Shown here piece by piece: positions 45,030 to 58,080 of a DNA stretch of 64,000 bases. The DNA comes from UBA11872 sp965198285 (GTDB taxonomy: Bacteria > Chloroflexota > UBA11872). The translations under genes were made by a program, and so were the position numbers. The notes beneath the pieces are model-generated. The model was not told where the DNA came from and did no database searches. It was given only the letters and a program-made list of their open reading frames with translations. Location of the stretch: contig OZ240251.1 of assembly GCA_965198285.1 (NCBI GenBank), positions 2,976,001 to 3,040,000 of the forward strand, in the 5' to 3' direction. Each line of letters opens with the position of its first letter. The first letter of the stretch is position 1.

Positions 45030-46007
45030 TCAGGCGGAGCCTGCGTCCAACTCCGCAACCCGCGCCAGCGCCTCGTTCCAGACCTCGTCTGGAATCCGCG
45101 TCCGCGCCTCCCGCACATTCGTCTCAATCTCCCCCGCCGTCGCCGCCCCACTCAGCACCGCGCTGATCCCGGGCCGGTCCAGCACATACCGCATATTCAG
45201 GTGACGAAACTCCACCTCCCGCTCCCGGCACCAGTCCCACCACGCCGTCGCCCCGCGCACGTCCTCTTCCGGGAAGTAGCCATATCCCCGCATCCGCGCC
45301 GTAACCCGCGGGTCCCCCTTCGCCAGCAGCCCCAGCATCTGCGGCGACCCCAGCAACACCCCCACGCCCGCCGCCGACGCCTGGTCGATCAGCCCCGCCG
45401 CCTGCCGCCGCACCAGGTTGTAGTCCGCAAACGTCAGAATCACGTCCACCCGCCCCGACTCGATCGCCGCCCGGTGATACGGGATGTCCCGAGCCCCCAG
45501 CCCCACGTAATCCAGCAGCCCCTCGTCTCGCAGCTTGTCCAGCGCATCAAACCCGTCCCCCGACTTGAACACCGGATCCATCGTCGGCGGATCGTGAATC
45601 AGCACAATGTCCACCCGATCCCGACCCAGCAGCTTCAGGCTCTCGTCCAGCGACCAGCGGATGTCGTCCGCCGTATAGCTGTGCCGCCGCTCCGCGTGCG
45701 TCCCCACCTTCGTCGAAATCGTCAACCCCGGCGCCTCCACCTCCGCCAGCGCCATGCCAATCCGCCGCTCGCTCGGCTCGTACAGCGGCGAGGTATCAAT
45801 GTGCGTGATCCCCAACTCCAGCGCCCGCTGCACCGTCGCCACCGCCACGCCGTCCCTGCGCCGCGTCGCCTGCGCCGGATCATCCAGCAGCGGATCCTCG
45901 CGCCCCCCAATAAACGCCGCCCCCAGGCTCAACTCCGTCAGCTCCAGGCTCGAACGACCCAACCGCCGCCTCGGAATCTCGGACACAGACCGCACCCCTG
46001 CGCTCAA
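45030..46007 (-). CDS. Aldo/keto reductase
   Basis: 325 residues from a TTG at 46007; GTGs four and seven codons later are alternatives. TIM-barrel AKR landmarks: LGRSSLELTELSLGAAFIGG, THIDTSPLYEPSERRIGMAL with catalytic Asp and Tyr, ISTKVGT with the Lys, DIVLIHDPP with the His, and AVLSGAATAGEIETNV for cofactor binding. The sequence most resembles the L-fucose/D-threo-aldose dehydrogenase-like branch. Substrate is unknown. Confidence 0.88.
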   Translation of the reverse strand: MSAGVRSVSEIPRRRLGRSSLELTELSLGAAFIGGREDPLLDDPAQATRRRDGVAVATVQRALELGITHIDTSPLYEPSERRIGMALAEVEAPGLTISTKVGTHAERRHSYTADDIRWSLDESLKLLGRDRVDIVLIHDPPTMDPVFKSGDGFDALDKLRDEGLLDYVGLGARDIPYHRAAIESGRVDVILTFADYNLVRRQAAGLIDQASAAGVGVLLGSPQMLGLLAKGDPRVTARMRGYGYFPEEDVRGATAWWDWCREREVEFRHLNMRYVLDRPGISAVLSGAATAGEIETNVREARTRIPDEVWNEALARVAELDAGSA

Positions 46008-46017
46008 CAGCTCGCGA

Positions 46018-46296
46018 TTCTAGACCGCATCTTCGGCTACGACGCCGATCTCCAGCAGTGGCGCCACGTCCCCGACATCCCCACCTTCCAGACCCTCGGC
46101 TTCTACTGGTGCAACGTCACCGCCGCCGACGCCGCCTTCTTCCAACGCATCACCCCCGGCCCTTCCTATCCGCCCAGCAGCACCCCTGCCCGCGACGACT
46201 ACCCTGGCTGCCTGACCTGGATCGGCAGTCCGCGCTGTCCCACCGGCCGCAAGGCGCCCGCGCCGTCCATCGACCCGCTTCCCCACGCAAGTTGAC
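46018..46296 (+). pseudogene. Orphan 3' gene fragment
   Basis: An in-frame stretch on the plus strand with protein-like composition (IFGYDADLQQWRHVPDIP, then FYWCNVTAADAAFFQRI) ends in a stop near 46296, but no start codon or 5' domain precedes it: upstream the frame is the antisense of the aldo/keto reductase. It reads like the C-terminal remnant of an exported or surface protein whose 5' part was lost. It just precedes the two exported propeller genes, which are also secreted. The identity is uncertain. Confidence 0.4.
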
Positions 46297-46320
46297 ACGC
46301 GCCGAGCGTTTGGATAGAAC

Positions 46321-47622
46321 GTGCGCTATCTCCCGGGCGAACAAGGGCGGCGGCCGGTGATAAGGCTTCGAGCGTTCGTTATAGCCACACTGGTCGCAGT
46401 CGTCGCGGCCGCCGTCTACACAACTTCCGTCCTCGCCCAGTGGCCCACCACCTGCGTCGACCTCAACGACATCGTCGAGACCCACCTCGGCAACCACAAC
46501 AACGTCGGCATCTACCAGCGCGTCTTCGGCAACCAGGCCGAACAGGCCTGCCAGAACGACCACCGCCAGGACGTCCGCGGCGTCTTCGCCTGGGCCTTCG
46601 ACAATTCGGCGACGACCGCCCAAGCGGACACCCCCGACCTCGCCTGGCCCACCGACTGCGTTGAACTCAACGACATCGTCGAAAACCACCTCGGCAACCA
46701 CCAGAACGTCGCCATCTACCAACGCGTCTTCGGCGACCAGGCCGAGCCGGCCTGCCGCAACGACCACCGAGCGGATGTGCGCGGCGTCTTCGCCTGGGCG
46801 TTTGGCGGCGTCGCTCCGTCACCGGCGCGCCTTGCGTTCACATCGGATCGTGGCGGCGCCTATGAGCTATACCTGATGAACGCTGACGGCACGGGCGTGA
46901 CCCAGGTCACCCACAATTCAGCTCAGGCCGTAGCGTCCACCTGGTCCCCCGACGGGAACCGGCTGGCCTTCTCATCGGACCGCGACGGCGACTTTGAGAT
47001 CTACATCATCAATGCCGACGGCACAGGCTTGGCCCAGCTGACGCACAACGTGGGTATCGATCACTTTCCCGCCTGGGCGCCGGACGGCCGCCGCCTCGCG
47101 TTCAATTCCAACCGCGACGGCGATACCGAAATCTACGTCATCAATACGGACGGCACGGGCTTGACGCAGCTGACACACAACTCGCAAGGCGATGCGCAGG
47201 CCGCCTGGTCGCCCGACGGCCGCCGAATCGCCTTCCGCTCTCATCGCGACGGAGATCTCGAGGTCTACGTCATGAACGCCGACGGTACCGGCGCGGTCCG
47301 GCTTACAGACACTCCGGGAATGGATCGGCGCCCCTCCTGGTCGCCGGATGGCCGCCGCCTCGTGTTCGCATCGAGGCGCGACGGGGACGACGAGATTTTC
47401 GTCATGAACGCCGACGGAACCGGCGTGATGCAGCTCACCCACAACGCCTCGGCGGATTGGTACCCTGCCTGGTCGCCCGACGGCCGCCGGATCGCCTTCC
47501 ATTCAAATCGCGATGGCGACTACGAGATATACCTCATGAACGTCGACGGCACGGGCGTAGCGCGGCTGACGGACAACCCAGCCACGGACTGGATCGCCGC
47601 TTGGTCGCCGCCATCCGGCTAG
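46321..47622 (+). CDS. Exported TolB-like beta-propeller protein with duplicated N-terminal domain (A)
   Basis: 433 residues from a GTG at 46321; a second GTG at 46357 just before the signal peptide is equally likely. A signal peptide (about residues 16-39, ending in LAQ) is followed by two near-identical 53-residue units (41-93 and 109-161; WPTxCVxLNDIVExHLGN, NVxIYQRVF, AC-N-DHR, DVRGVFAWAF), each with two conserved Cys. Then come about six PD40/WD40-like blades, each with LAFxSxRDGDxEIYxMNADGTG and a closing WSPDGRR. TolB-type propellers bind protein or peptide ligands. The cysteine-pair domain is not one I recognise. It is a close paralogue of the gene at 47871. Confidence 0.85.
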   Translation: MRYLPGEQGRRPVIRLRAFVIATLVAVVAAAVYTTSVLAQWPTTCVDLNDIVETHLGNHNNVGIYQRVFGNQAEQACQNDHRQDVRGVFAWAFDNSATTAQADTPDLAWPTDCVELNDIVENHLGNHQNVAIYQRVFGDQAEPACRNDHRADVRGVFAWAFGGVAPSPARLAFTSDRGGAYELYLMNADGTGVTQVTHNSAQAVASTWSPDGNRLAFSSDRDGDFEIYIINADGTGLAQLTHNVGIDHFPAWAPDGRRLAFNSNRDGDTEIYVINTDGTGLTQLTHNSQGDAQAAWSPDGRRIAFRSHRDGDLEVYVMNADGTGAVRLTDTPGMDRRPSWSPDGRRLVFASRRDGDDEIFVMNADGTGVMQLTHNASADWYPAWSPDGRRIAFHSNRDGDYEIYLMNVDGTGVARLTDNPATDWIAAWSPPSG

Positions 47623-47870
47623 ATGTTCGCGGCAACACCAGCCCCGACGAACTCCGGCCCGAAGTCTTCCAGGCCCGGACCCCTTCAAACCTCGAGCCAC
47701 GACCTGGGTGGAACCCATCCGAACGGGGACCGGCGCACAGCGCTCTTGGCCGCCACTGAGCCACGAGACTTCCGTTCGCTCGACGCCCCAGCGCGTCCAT
47801 GCCCTGATCCACAGCCCCGCCAAGTTCAGGTACACCACGCGGACACCGGGAGTTCAAGAGCGGGCGGCCC

Positions 47871-49139
47871 ATGGTGAGGCCACTGGGTGTTCTTCTCGCC
47901 GTCGTGGTCGCGCTCGTTACCGTGGCGACGCTGGCAACACCAGTATTCGCCCAGTGGCCCACCACCTGCGTCGACCTCAACGACATCGTCGAAACCCACC
48001 TCGGCAACCACCAGAACGTCCGCATCTACCAGCGCGTCTTCGCCGACCAAGCCGAACAGGCCTGCCAGAACGACCACCGCCAGGACGTCCGCGGCGTCTT
48101 CGCCTGGGCCTTCGACGACTCGGCGCAATCCACGGCCGCCGACACCCCCGACCTCGCCTGGCCCACCGACTGCGTTGAACTCAACGACATCGTTGAAAAC
48201 CACCTTGGTAACGACAACAACGTCGCCATTTACCAGCGCGCCTTTAGCGATCATGCCGAGCCGGCTTGCCGGATCGACCACCGGGCGGATGTACGCGGCG
48301 TCTTTGCCTGGGCCTTTGACGGGTTCATCCCGCCGCCTGCACGCCTCGCATTCTCATCGGATCGCGATGGTGATTTTGAGATCTACGCCATGAACGCCGA
48401 CGGAATGGAAATCACGAAACTGACCGACAACGTATATTGGGACGGGGCAGCCGACTGGTCACCCGATGGCAGACGCCTCGCCTTCGCCTCCGATCGCGAC
48501 ATATACCTCCAGATCTACGTCATGAACGCCGACGGGTCGGATGTGGCACAGCTGACCCACAACACCACCTGGGAAACCGAGCCCGACTGGTCGCCCGACG
48601 GGCGCCGCCTCGCCTTCACATCAAATCGCGACGGAAACCGCGAGATCTACGTCATGGACGCCGACGGAACCGATGTAACGAGGCTCACCTACAACGCGGC
48701 CAGGGATGGGCGGCCCGCCTGGTCGCCTGACGGTCGACGTCTCGCCTTCAATTCAGATCGCGACGGAAACCGCGAGATCTACGTTATCGACACCGACGGG
48801 TCCGGCGAAGCGCGCCTCACGCACAACGCCCACCGCGACTGGCTGCCTGCCTGGTCGCCCGACGGGCGCCGACTCGCCTTCTCGTCGAATCGCAGCGGAG
48901 ACCCGGAGCTCTACCTCATGAACGCCGACGGGACCGACGTCACCCGGCTGACGCACAGCATCGGCAACGACTGGCTGCCCGCTTGGTCGCCCGACGGGCG
49001 CCGTCTGGCATTCCAATCCAATCGCGAAGGCGGCTACGAAATCTTCGTTATGAACGCCGACGGCTCCGGCGTGGTACAGCTGACCGTCAACAGGCATATA
49101 GACGGATCCCCCGACTGGCAGCAACCACCCACCCAGTAA
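47871..49139 (+). CDS. Exported TolB-like beta-propeller protein with duplicated N-terminal domain (B)
   Basis: 422 residues from an ATG. The layout is identical to the preceding paralogue: signal peptide (residues 1-28, ending in FAQ), two 53-residue WPTxCVxLNDIVE units (29-81 and 97-149), then about six propeller blades built from LAFSSDRDGDFEIY, MNADG and WSPDGRRLAF. Over the first unit the DNA differs from the upstream gene by fewer than ten bases by hand alignment (46438-46609 against 47952-48123), pointing to a recent duplication or gene conversion, while the blades have diverged more. Probably a secreted or cell-surface protein. Confidence 0.85.
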   Translation: MVRPLGVLLAVVVALVTVATLATPVFAQWPTTCVDLNDIVETHLGNHQNVRIYQRVFADQAEQACQNDHRQDVRGVFAWAFDDSAQSTAADTPDLAWPTDCVELNDIVENHLGNDNNVAIYQRAFSDHAEPACRIDHRADVRGVFAWAFDGFIPPPARLAFSSDRDGDFEIYAMNADGMEITKLTDNVYWDGAADWSPDGRRLAFASDRDIYLQIYVMNADGSDVAQLTHNTTWETEPDWSPDGRRLAFTSNRDGNREIYVMDADGTDVTRLTYNAARDGRPAWSPDGRRLAFNSDRDGNREIYVIDTDGSGEARLTHNAHRDWLPAWSPDGRRLAFSSNRSGDPELYLMNADGTDVTRLTHSIGNDWLPAWSPDGRRLAFQSNREGGYEIFVMNADGSGVVQLTVNRHIDGSPDWQQPPTQ

Positions 49140-49141
49140 CC

Positions 49142-49962
49142 AAAACCTCCTTCCCCACCACCCCCACCGGCCCCCACGTCCCCGGCATCCTCCTGCAGCC
49201 GCCCAACCCCCTCGCCCTCATGCTCTTCGGCCACGGCGCCGCCACCCCCATGCGCGCGCGCCTCATGGACCAGATGTCAGAAGCCCTCGCCGCCCGCGGC
49301 GTCGCCACCTTTCGCTACAACTACCCCTACAGCCACCGTCTCGAAACCGGATACACCGAAGACCTCATCGACCCGCTGGAGGTCCTTCTCACCACCACCC
49401 GCGCCGCCGCCAACGCGGCCCGCAGACTCGCGCCCGATCTGCCCCTATTCCTCGGCGGCCGCTCCATGAGCAGCCAGGTCATGTCCCTCGCCCTCGCGCA
49501 AGAGCCCTGGCCCCAAGTCCGCGGCCTCATCTGCTACGTCTACCCCACACGCTGGCGTGTCCTCCTCAACAACACCGTCGCCCACCCAAGTTGTCATTCC
49601 GAGCGCAGCGCAGCGGAGCCGAGGAATCTCGCCTTCAGCCCCGATCCCATGTCCGTCCCAACCGTCGCCCACCTCCCGCACGTCCCCGTCCCCATGCTCT
49701 TCATCCAGGGCAGCCGCGACCCCGAATACTGCGACCTCACCCACCTCCAACCCGTCCTGGATCAGCTAGGCCCCACGCCACCCTCCACGTAATACAAGGC
49801 GCCGACCACTCCTACGAACTACCAGGCACTTCCAACCGAACCCAGCAACACGCCATAACCGAAGCCGCCACCACCACCGCCACCTGGATCCGCCAACAAT
49901 TGCAGGCGCCCAACCACCCACGACCTTCACCCACCACCAAGTACCCTTCTGAGTCCCCGTAA
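49142..49962 (+). pseudogene. Alpha/beta hydrolase (Tex30/KANL3-like), frameshifted and repeat-disrupted
   Basis: A hydrolase fold is clear: LALMLFGHGAATPM, ATFRYNYPYSHR and FLGGRSMSSQVMSLAL (nucleophile elbow with Ser), then LICYVYPTRW and, later, MLFIQGSRDPEYC. The frame closes at 49792, while the last strand and catalytic-His segment (LHVIQGADHSYELPG) continues in the next frame to 49962. One additional C in the CCCC run near 49772 would restore a single frame. No start codon lies between the preceding gene and the domain, the first ATG being at 49220. A dispersed repeat interrupts the domain at 49592-49630. It may be a decayed gene, or the indel may be an assembly error. Confidence 0.65.
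49592..49630 (+). repeat. Dispersed GTCATTCCGAGCG-type repeat
   Basis: The stretch beginning TGTCATTCCGAGCGCAGCG and ending GAGGAATCTC matches the widespread dispersed element found in many bacterial genomes, whose translation gives the familiar CHSERS peptide. Here it is read in frame inside the hydrolase. Recognition is from memory of this repeat class. Confidence 0.65.
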
Positions 49963-49982
49963 CTCTCCGCAGGACCCACCCC

Positions 49983-53554
<3,572 letters not shown>

Positions 53555-53558
<4 letters not shown>

Positions 53559-56431
53559 CGCAAGATATGCCGCCCGTCGTAACGAGGAAAAAGCTGATCG
53601 AGGTCGCTCTGCCGCTAGATGCCATAAACCGAGCCTCAAAGCGCGAGAAGTCAATCAGGCGCGGCCATCCCAGCACGTTTCACTTGTGGTGGTCACGAAA
53701 GCCGTTAGCTACGGCGCGTGCCGTCATCTTCGCGCAAATGGTGGACGATCCTTCCGCCAACGCGGACTTGTTCCCTACTGAGCGGGAACAGGACAAACAA
53801 CGTCAACGCCTCTTCCGAATCATTGAGGATCTCGTGAAGTGGGAGAACACAACTAATCAGGTCGTGATTCGGCGGGCTCGCGATGAGATCTACCAGTCAT
53901 GGCGCCGGGCCTGTGCCGATAACGCCGCACACCCACGCGCCAGGGAGATCTTTGATCGCCAGGTGCTTCCCGCCTTTCACGATCCGTTTGCAGGCGGCGG
54001 CTCATTGCCGCTGGAGGCGCAGCGCCTTGGACTGGAAGCCCACGCGTCGGATCTGAATCCCGTCGCGGTCTTGCTCAACAAGGCGATGATCGAAATTCCA
54101 CCCAAATTCTCGGACAAACCACCGACCAATCCTGAGGCGCGTAGCGAAAGACGACTGATGAATAACACGTGGCACGGTGCTCAGGGACTCGCCGAGGACG
54201 TCCGCTACTACGGCCGATGGGTGCGCGATGAGGCCCAGAAGCGAATAGGTCACCTCTATCCTAGCGTACGCGTCACAAGGGATACGGCAGACGGTCGACC
54301 CGATCTGGCGCCCTATATCGGACGCGATCTACCTGTCATTGGTTGGCTCTGGGCAAGAACAATAAAAAGTCCAAACCCCGCGTTTGCCAATATCCACGTA
54401 CCACTAGTTTATTCGTTTATGCTATCTACTAAGAAGGGCAGAGAGGCATTTGTCAAACCCGAGATTTACGAGAATGGCTACAGATTCACAGTCCGCACAG
54501 GGAAACCACGCGATCTAGCCGCAACGAAGCGTGGTACCAAGCTCTCGCGTGGGGCAAACTTTCGGTGCATTATGTCAGGCGTTCCAATTGCCCCCGACTA
54601 TGTGAAGCGCGAGGCCAGCCAGGGCGGAATGGGAAGCCGTCTGTTGGCTGCGATAGTACAGGGTGACAGACGCAGGCTATATTTACCTCCTACGGTCGAC
54701 ATGGAGACTACAGCAACATCTGCGAAGCCCGAATGGCGTCCGAACCTTGAGCTGACTGGAAGCACCCAATACCTGGGTGTGAAGCCCTATGGCATGCACA
54801 ACTTTGAGGACCTTTTCACCCCTCGTCAGATTTCCGTGCTCCACACACTCGCTGATGTCACGCGCGAAGCCCGATCCCGAATCCTGGCTGACACGAGCGC
54901 GGTGCTTCCGCACACTGAGGTGAAGGCTTACGCGGAAGCACTGTGTTCTTACCTTTCACTTTCAATCAGCCGGCAAGCCAACAGATCGTCCACACTTAAC
55001 TTTTGGGATTCAGCAGGAGAGACAATTCAGCAGGTATTCGGACGTCAAGCATTACAGATGACTTGGGGATTCGTTGAAGGGAACCCATTCAGCACTGCTA
55101 CAGGCAGCTTTGTTGGCCAGGTCGAATACTTGGCTTCCGTTCTAGAGAAGTCAGTTTCTCCGGACGTACCCGGCTTTGCGTCGCAGGAGGATGCGCGCAG
55201 ACAAATCCTTAGTGCCGACAAACTGGTATCGACAGATCCCCCATACTACGATAATGTTCCATATGCAGACTTATCGGATTTCTTTTATGTTTGGCTTCGT
55301 CCAACTCTCGGGTCCGTAATCCCTGACTTATTCTCGACGGTTGCGGTTCCCAAGACAGACGAGCTTGTTGCCTTTGCCTATCGTCACGGCGGAAAGTCTG
55401 CTGCGGAGGCCTTCTTTCTCGAGGGAATGACGGACGTGATGAGTCGCATAGGAGACTTAGCACATCCGGCATTTCCTATTACGATATACTATGCTTTTCG
55501 ACAGTCAGAGGCTAGTGTCGGCGGCGGTTCTGGCAGTACTGGGTGGGACACGTTTCTGGAGGCAGTAGTGCAGGCCGGCTTGACCGTGAGTGGTACTTGG
55601 CCGATGCGCACGGAATACACGAGCAACTTAAAGACTAAACGAAGTGCACTAGCATCGAGTATAGTGTTAGTATGTCGTCGTGAGAATATTGGCTCTAGGC
55701 TATGCACGCGGCGAGAATTTCAGGAAGCGCTTCGAAAGGAACTCCCTGCTGCATTGGGGAACTTACTACAGAGCAATATCGCTCCGGTAGACCTCGCGCA
55801 GGCGTCACTCGGTCCAGGCATGGGGATATTTACTCGGTATCAGGGTGTGCTAAACGCCGACGGAAGCAGAATGTCGGTGCGAAGTGCGCTCGCGCTGATA
55901 AACGCCACTCTAGACGAAGTGATGGCTGAGCAGGAAGGTGAGTTCGATGCAGACACTCGGTGGGCACTAACGTGGTTCGAGCAGCATGGCTTCAACGAGG
56001 GCGAGTTTGGGAGCGCCGAACAGCTATCCAAGGCGAAAAACACGAGCGTTAGCGGATTGGTTCGGGCCGGTGTCGTGGTCTCGAGTCGCCGCAGCGTCCG
56101 ACTTCTACGGCCCTCCGAGCTTGATCCAGAATGGGATCCGGCCGTAGACAGCAGGCTCACCGTGTGGGAGATGGCACACCACCTAATTCGTGCCCTCACA
56201 GTCAGCGAGCGGAGCGCCGGAGATGTCGCGGCGAAGCTGGGGGCACGGGCCGAGACTGCGCGCGACCTTGCCTATCGCCTCTATACGGTCAGCGAACGCA
56301 AGCGCCGCCCCGCCGACGCCCTCCAATACAACACCCTCGTCCAGTCCTGGCCGGAGATTGCACGGTTGGCGCGGCAGCGCCCCCGGCCGCGGCAGACGGT
56401 ATTGCTGGGCCAGGCCGAGGACGGCCCGTGA
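53555..56431 (+). CDS. DUF1156 adenine-type DNA methyltransferase
   Basis: 958 residues from a GTG overlapping the helicase stop (GTGA). The N-terminal DUF1156 region (about residues 8-60: IEVALPLDAINRASKREKSIRRGHPSTFHLWWSRKPLA) is diagnostic. SAM-binding motif I is HDPFAGGGSLPLEA near residue 141, with SDLNPVAV after it; catalytic motif IV is DPPYYDN near 561, indicating N6-adenine or N4-cytosine methylation. The segment between them is a large insertion likely to contain target recognition. The role would be to mark self DNA for the helicase/ATPase module. GC content is clearly lower between about 54180 and 56050 than at either end of the gene. Confidence 0.9.
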
Positions 56432-56814
56432 ATTCCGAAGACATCGTTGCGACCATGGTGGACCGCATCGTCGGACGGTTCCAACCGGCCCGTGTCGTGC
56501 TCTTCGGTTCCCGGGCGCGCGGCGCCGCCGGCCAGTGGAGCGACGTGGACCTGCTGGTCGTAATGCCGGACGGGACGGACAGGCGCCAGGCCGCCGTCGA
56601 GATGCACGTCGCGCTCGGGGACCTCCCGGCCGCAAAAGACATCGTCGTGACAACGCCTGCCCACATCGCACAGCGGGGCCATGTCATCGGGACGGTGCTG
56701 CGCCCAGCGCTGCGCGAGGGAAAGGTGCTCTATGAGCGAACCTGCCCCCCCAACAAAGGCGCGCCGCTGTCTGGGCTACGGACTGGTCGAGATGGTGCGT
56801 TGAAATGGCGGTGA
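56428..56814 (+). CDS. MNT-type minimal nucleotidyltransferase
   Basis: 128 residues from a GTG in a GTGA overlap with the methyltransferase stop; the frame is open further upstream inside that gene. The polymerase-beta-like nucleotidyltransferase motif is complete: VVLFGSRARGAAGQWSDVDLLVVMP (GS...DxD) with a third acidic residue, the Asp in AAKDIVV. Stand-alone MNT proteins often act as antitoxins that AMPylate a HEPN toxin. No stand-alone HEPN gene is adjacent, but the DUF499 protein of the same module carries a HEPN domain. The 3' end overlaps the next gene by 10 bases. Confidence 0.85.
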   Translation: MNSEDIVATMVDRIVGRFQPARVVLFGSRARGAAGQWSDVDLLVVMPDGTDRRQAAVEMHVALGDLPAAKDIVVTTPAHIAQRGHVIGTVLRPALREGKVLYERTCPPNKGAPLSGLRTGRDGALKWR

Positions 56815-57278
56815 CCTACACGGACCCGGAGATCGATGCGCTTGTCCGGGAGCCGAAGCATCTCCCAGCCAACTGGCGTGCCCGGACTCAGCTGCGTCCC
56901 AAGCGAGGGCATCAGGAACGACAGCTGAACTTCTCGGGCAGCGCTGGTGCTGACTTCAGTCTTATTCTCCGCAAGAGTCTCGTCAACCCACTCGATTTCT
57001 CGGCAATTCTGGCCGTGCATGTCCCAAGGTCCAATCGGCTATTCCGTCTGTGCAGGTACAACGGGAGAAGTCACGAACACACGAATCACATTGAGGGCGA
57101 CCGGTTCTACGACTTCCACATACACCTGGCGACTCAGCGGTACCAGGAGATTGGGTCGCGTGAAGACGCCTACGCCGAGACCACGGACAGGTACACGGAT
57201 ATTGACGGAGCGATTCAAAGTATGTTTGAGGACGCGGGGTTCGAGGTTCCTCCAGTCGACCAGCCGCTTCTCCTCTGA
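56805..57278 (+). CDS. Small protein of unknown function, defence-module member
   Basis: 157 residues from an ATG. No family recognised with confidence. Visible features are a basic segment (NWRARTQLRPKRGHQERQL), LILRKSLVNPLDFSAILAVH, RLFRLCRYNGRSHEHTNHIE, and FYDFHIHLATQRYQEIG with an HxH pattern, then an acidic tail. The YDFHIHLAT arrangement gives a possible metal or phosphate site. It is coupled to the MNT gene by overlap and is 13 bases before the DUF1828 gene, an arrangement suggesting a two-gene cassette. Confidence 0.7.
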   Translation: MAVTYTDPEIDALVREPKHLPANWRARTQLRPKRGHQERQLNFSGSAGADFSLILRKSLVNPLDFSAILAVHVPRSNRLFRLCRYNGRSHEHTNHIEGDRFYDFHIHLATQRYQEIGSREDAYAETTDRYTDIDGAIQSMFEDAGFEVPPVDQPLLL

Positions 57279-57291
57279 AGGAAGTGCCGCG

Positions 57292-58080
57292 ATGTCTATC
57301 GACATGATCGAACAGGACTTCCAGGCAACGGTTTCCGCGCAAGTGAGGCTTGTGGCTGAGGGGATGGGCCGCTATCGCGTCTTCACTCCGTTTCGCTTCG
57401 ATGACGGTGACCACTTGTCCATCGTCTTGAAGCGATTGGGTGAACGCTGGGTGCTGTCTGATGAAGCGCATACCTACATGCACCTCACCTACGACATCGA
57501 TGAGCAGGACCTGCACCGGGGCACGCGCCAAACGATCATTTCCAACGCGCTGTCGGTGTTTCAGGTCGAGGATCGGGATGGCGAACTCGTGGCGGACGTA
57601 CCGGACCGGCAGTTCGGCGATGCGCTCTATTCGTTCGTTCAGGCCCTGCTCAAGATCACCGACGTGACCTACCTCTCACGTGAGCGCGTTCGCTCCGCGT
57701 TCATGGATGACTTCCTGGCGTTGTGCACGGAATACGTGCCGGAAGACCGCCGGACCTTTGACTGGCGCCACCCCGAACACGACCCACAGGGGATATACAC
57801 CGTTGATTGCCACGTCAACGGCATGCCGCGCCCGCTCTTCGTGCACGCGCTGGACAATGACCGCAAAGCTCGAGACGCCACGATCTCGCTTCACCAGTTT
57901 GAGAAGTGGGGCCTGCCCTTCCGCTCACTCGCCATTTTCGAAGATCAGGAATCGATCAACCGCAAAGTCTTGGCGCGTTTCAGCGACGTGTGCGAAAAGC
58001 AGTTTTCCAGCCTCACCGCCAACCGCGATCGAATCGAGCAGTACCTCAGGGAAGCCATCGCGGCTGGGGCTGCTGGCTGA
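57292..58080 (+). CDS. DUF1828/DUF1829 protein
   Basis: 262 residues from the ATG at 57292, preceded by AAGGAAG about eight bases upstream. The N-terminal DUF1828 domain is recognisable (RYRVFTPFRFDDGDHLSIVLKR, then RWVLSDEAHTYMHLTYDID). A C-terminal DUF1829-like part has SRERVRSAFMDDFLALC, YTVDCHVNGMPRPLFVHALDNDRKARDAT and FRSLAIFEDQESINRKVLAR. These domains occur together in defence-island and mobile-element proteins of unknown activity; the C-terminal part could be a restriction-endonuclease-like fold, but no metal-binding triad is certain. Confidence 0.8.
   Translation: MSIDMIEQDFQATVSAQVRLVAEGMGRYRVFTPFRFDDGDHLSIVLKRLGERWVLSDEAHTYMHLTYDIDEQDLHRGTRQTIISNALSVFQVEDRDGELVADVPDRQFGDALYSFVQALLKITDVTYLSRERVRSAFMDDFLALCTEYVPEDRRTFDWRHPEHDPQGIYTVDCHVNGMPRPLFVHALDNDRKARDATISLHQFEKWGLPFRSLAIFEDQESINRKVLARFSDVCEKQFSSLTANRDRIEQYLREAIAAGAAG

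Noticed and set aside
44228..45166. Long plus-strand open frames across the DUF402 and aldo/keto reductase genes
   Set aside because: Composition is Pro/Arg/His-rich and antisense to recognisable proteins. Only the 3' end of one such frame (46018-46296) looked protein-like and is listed separately.
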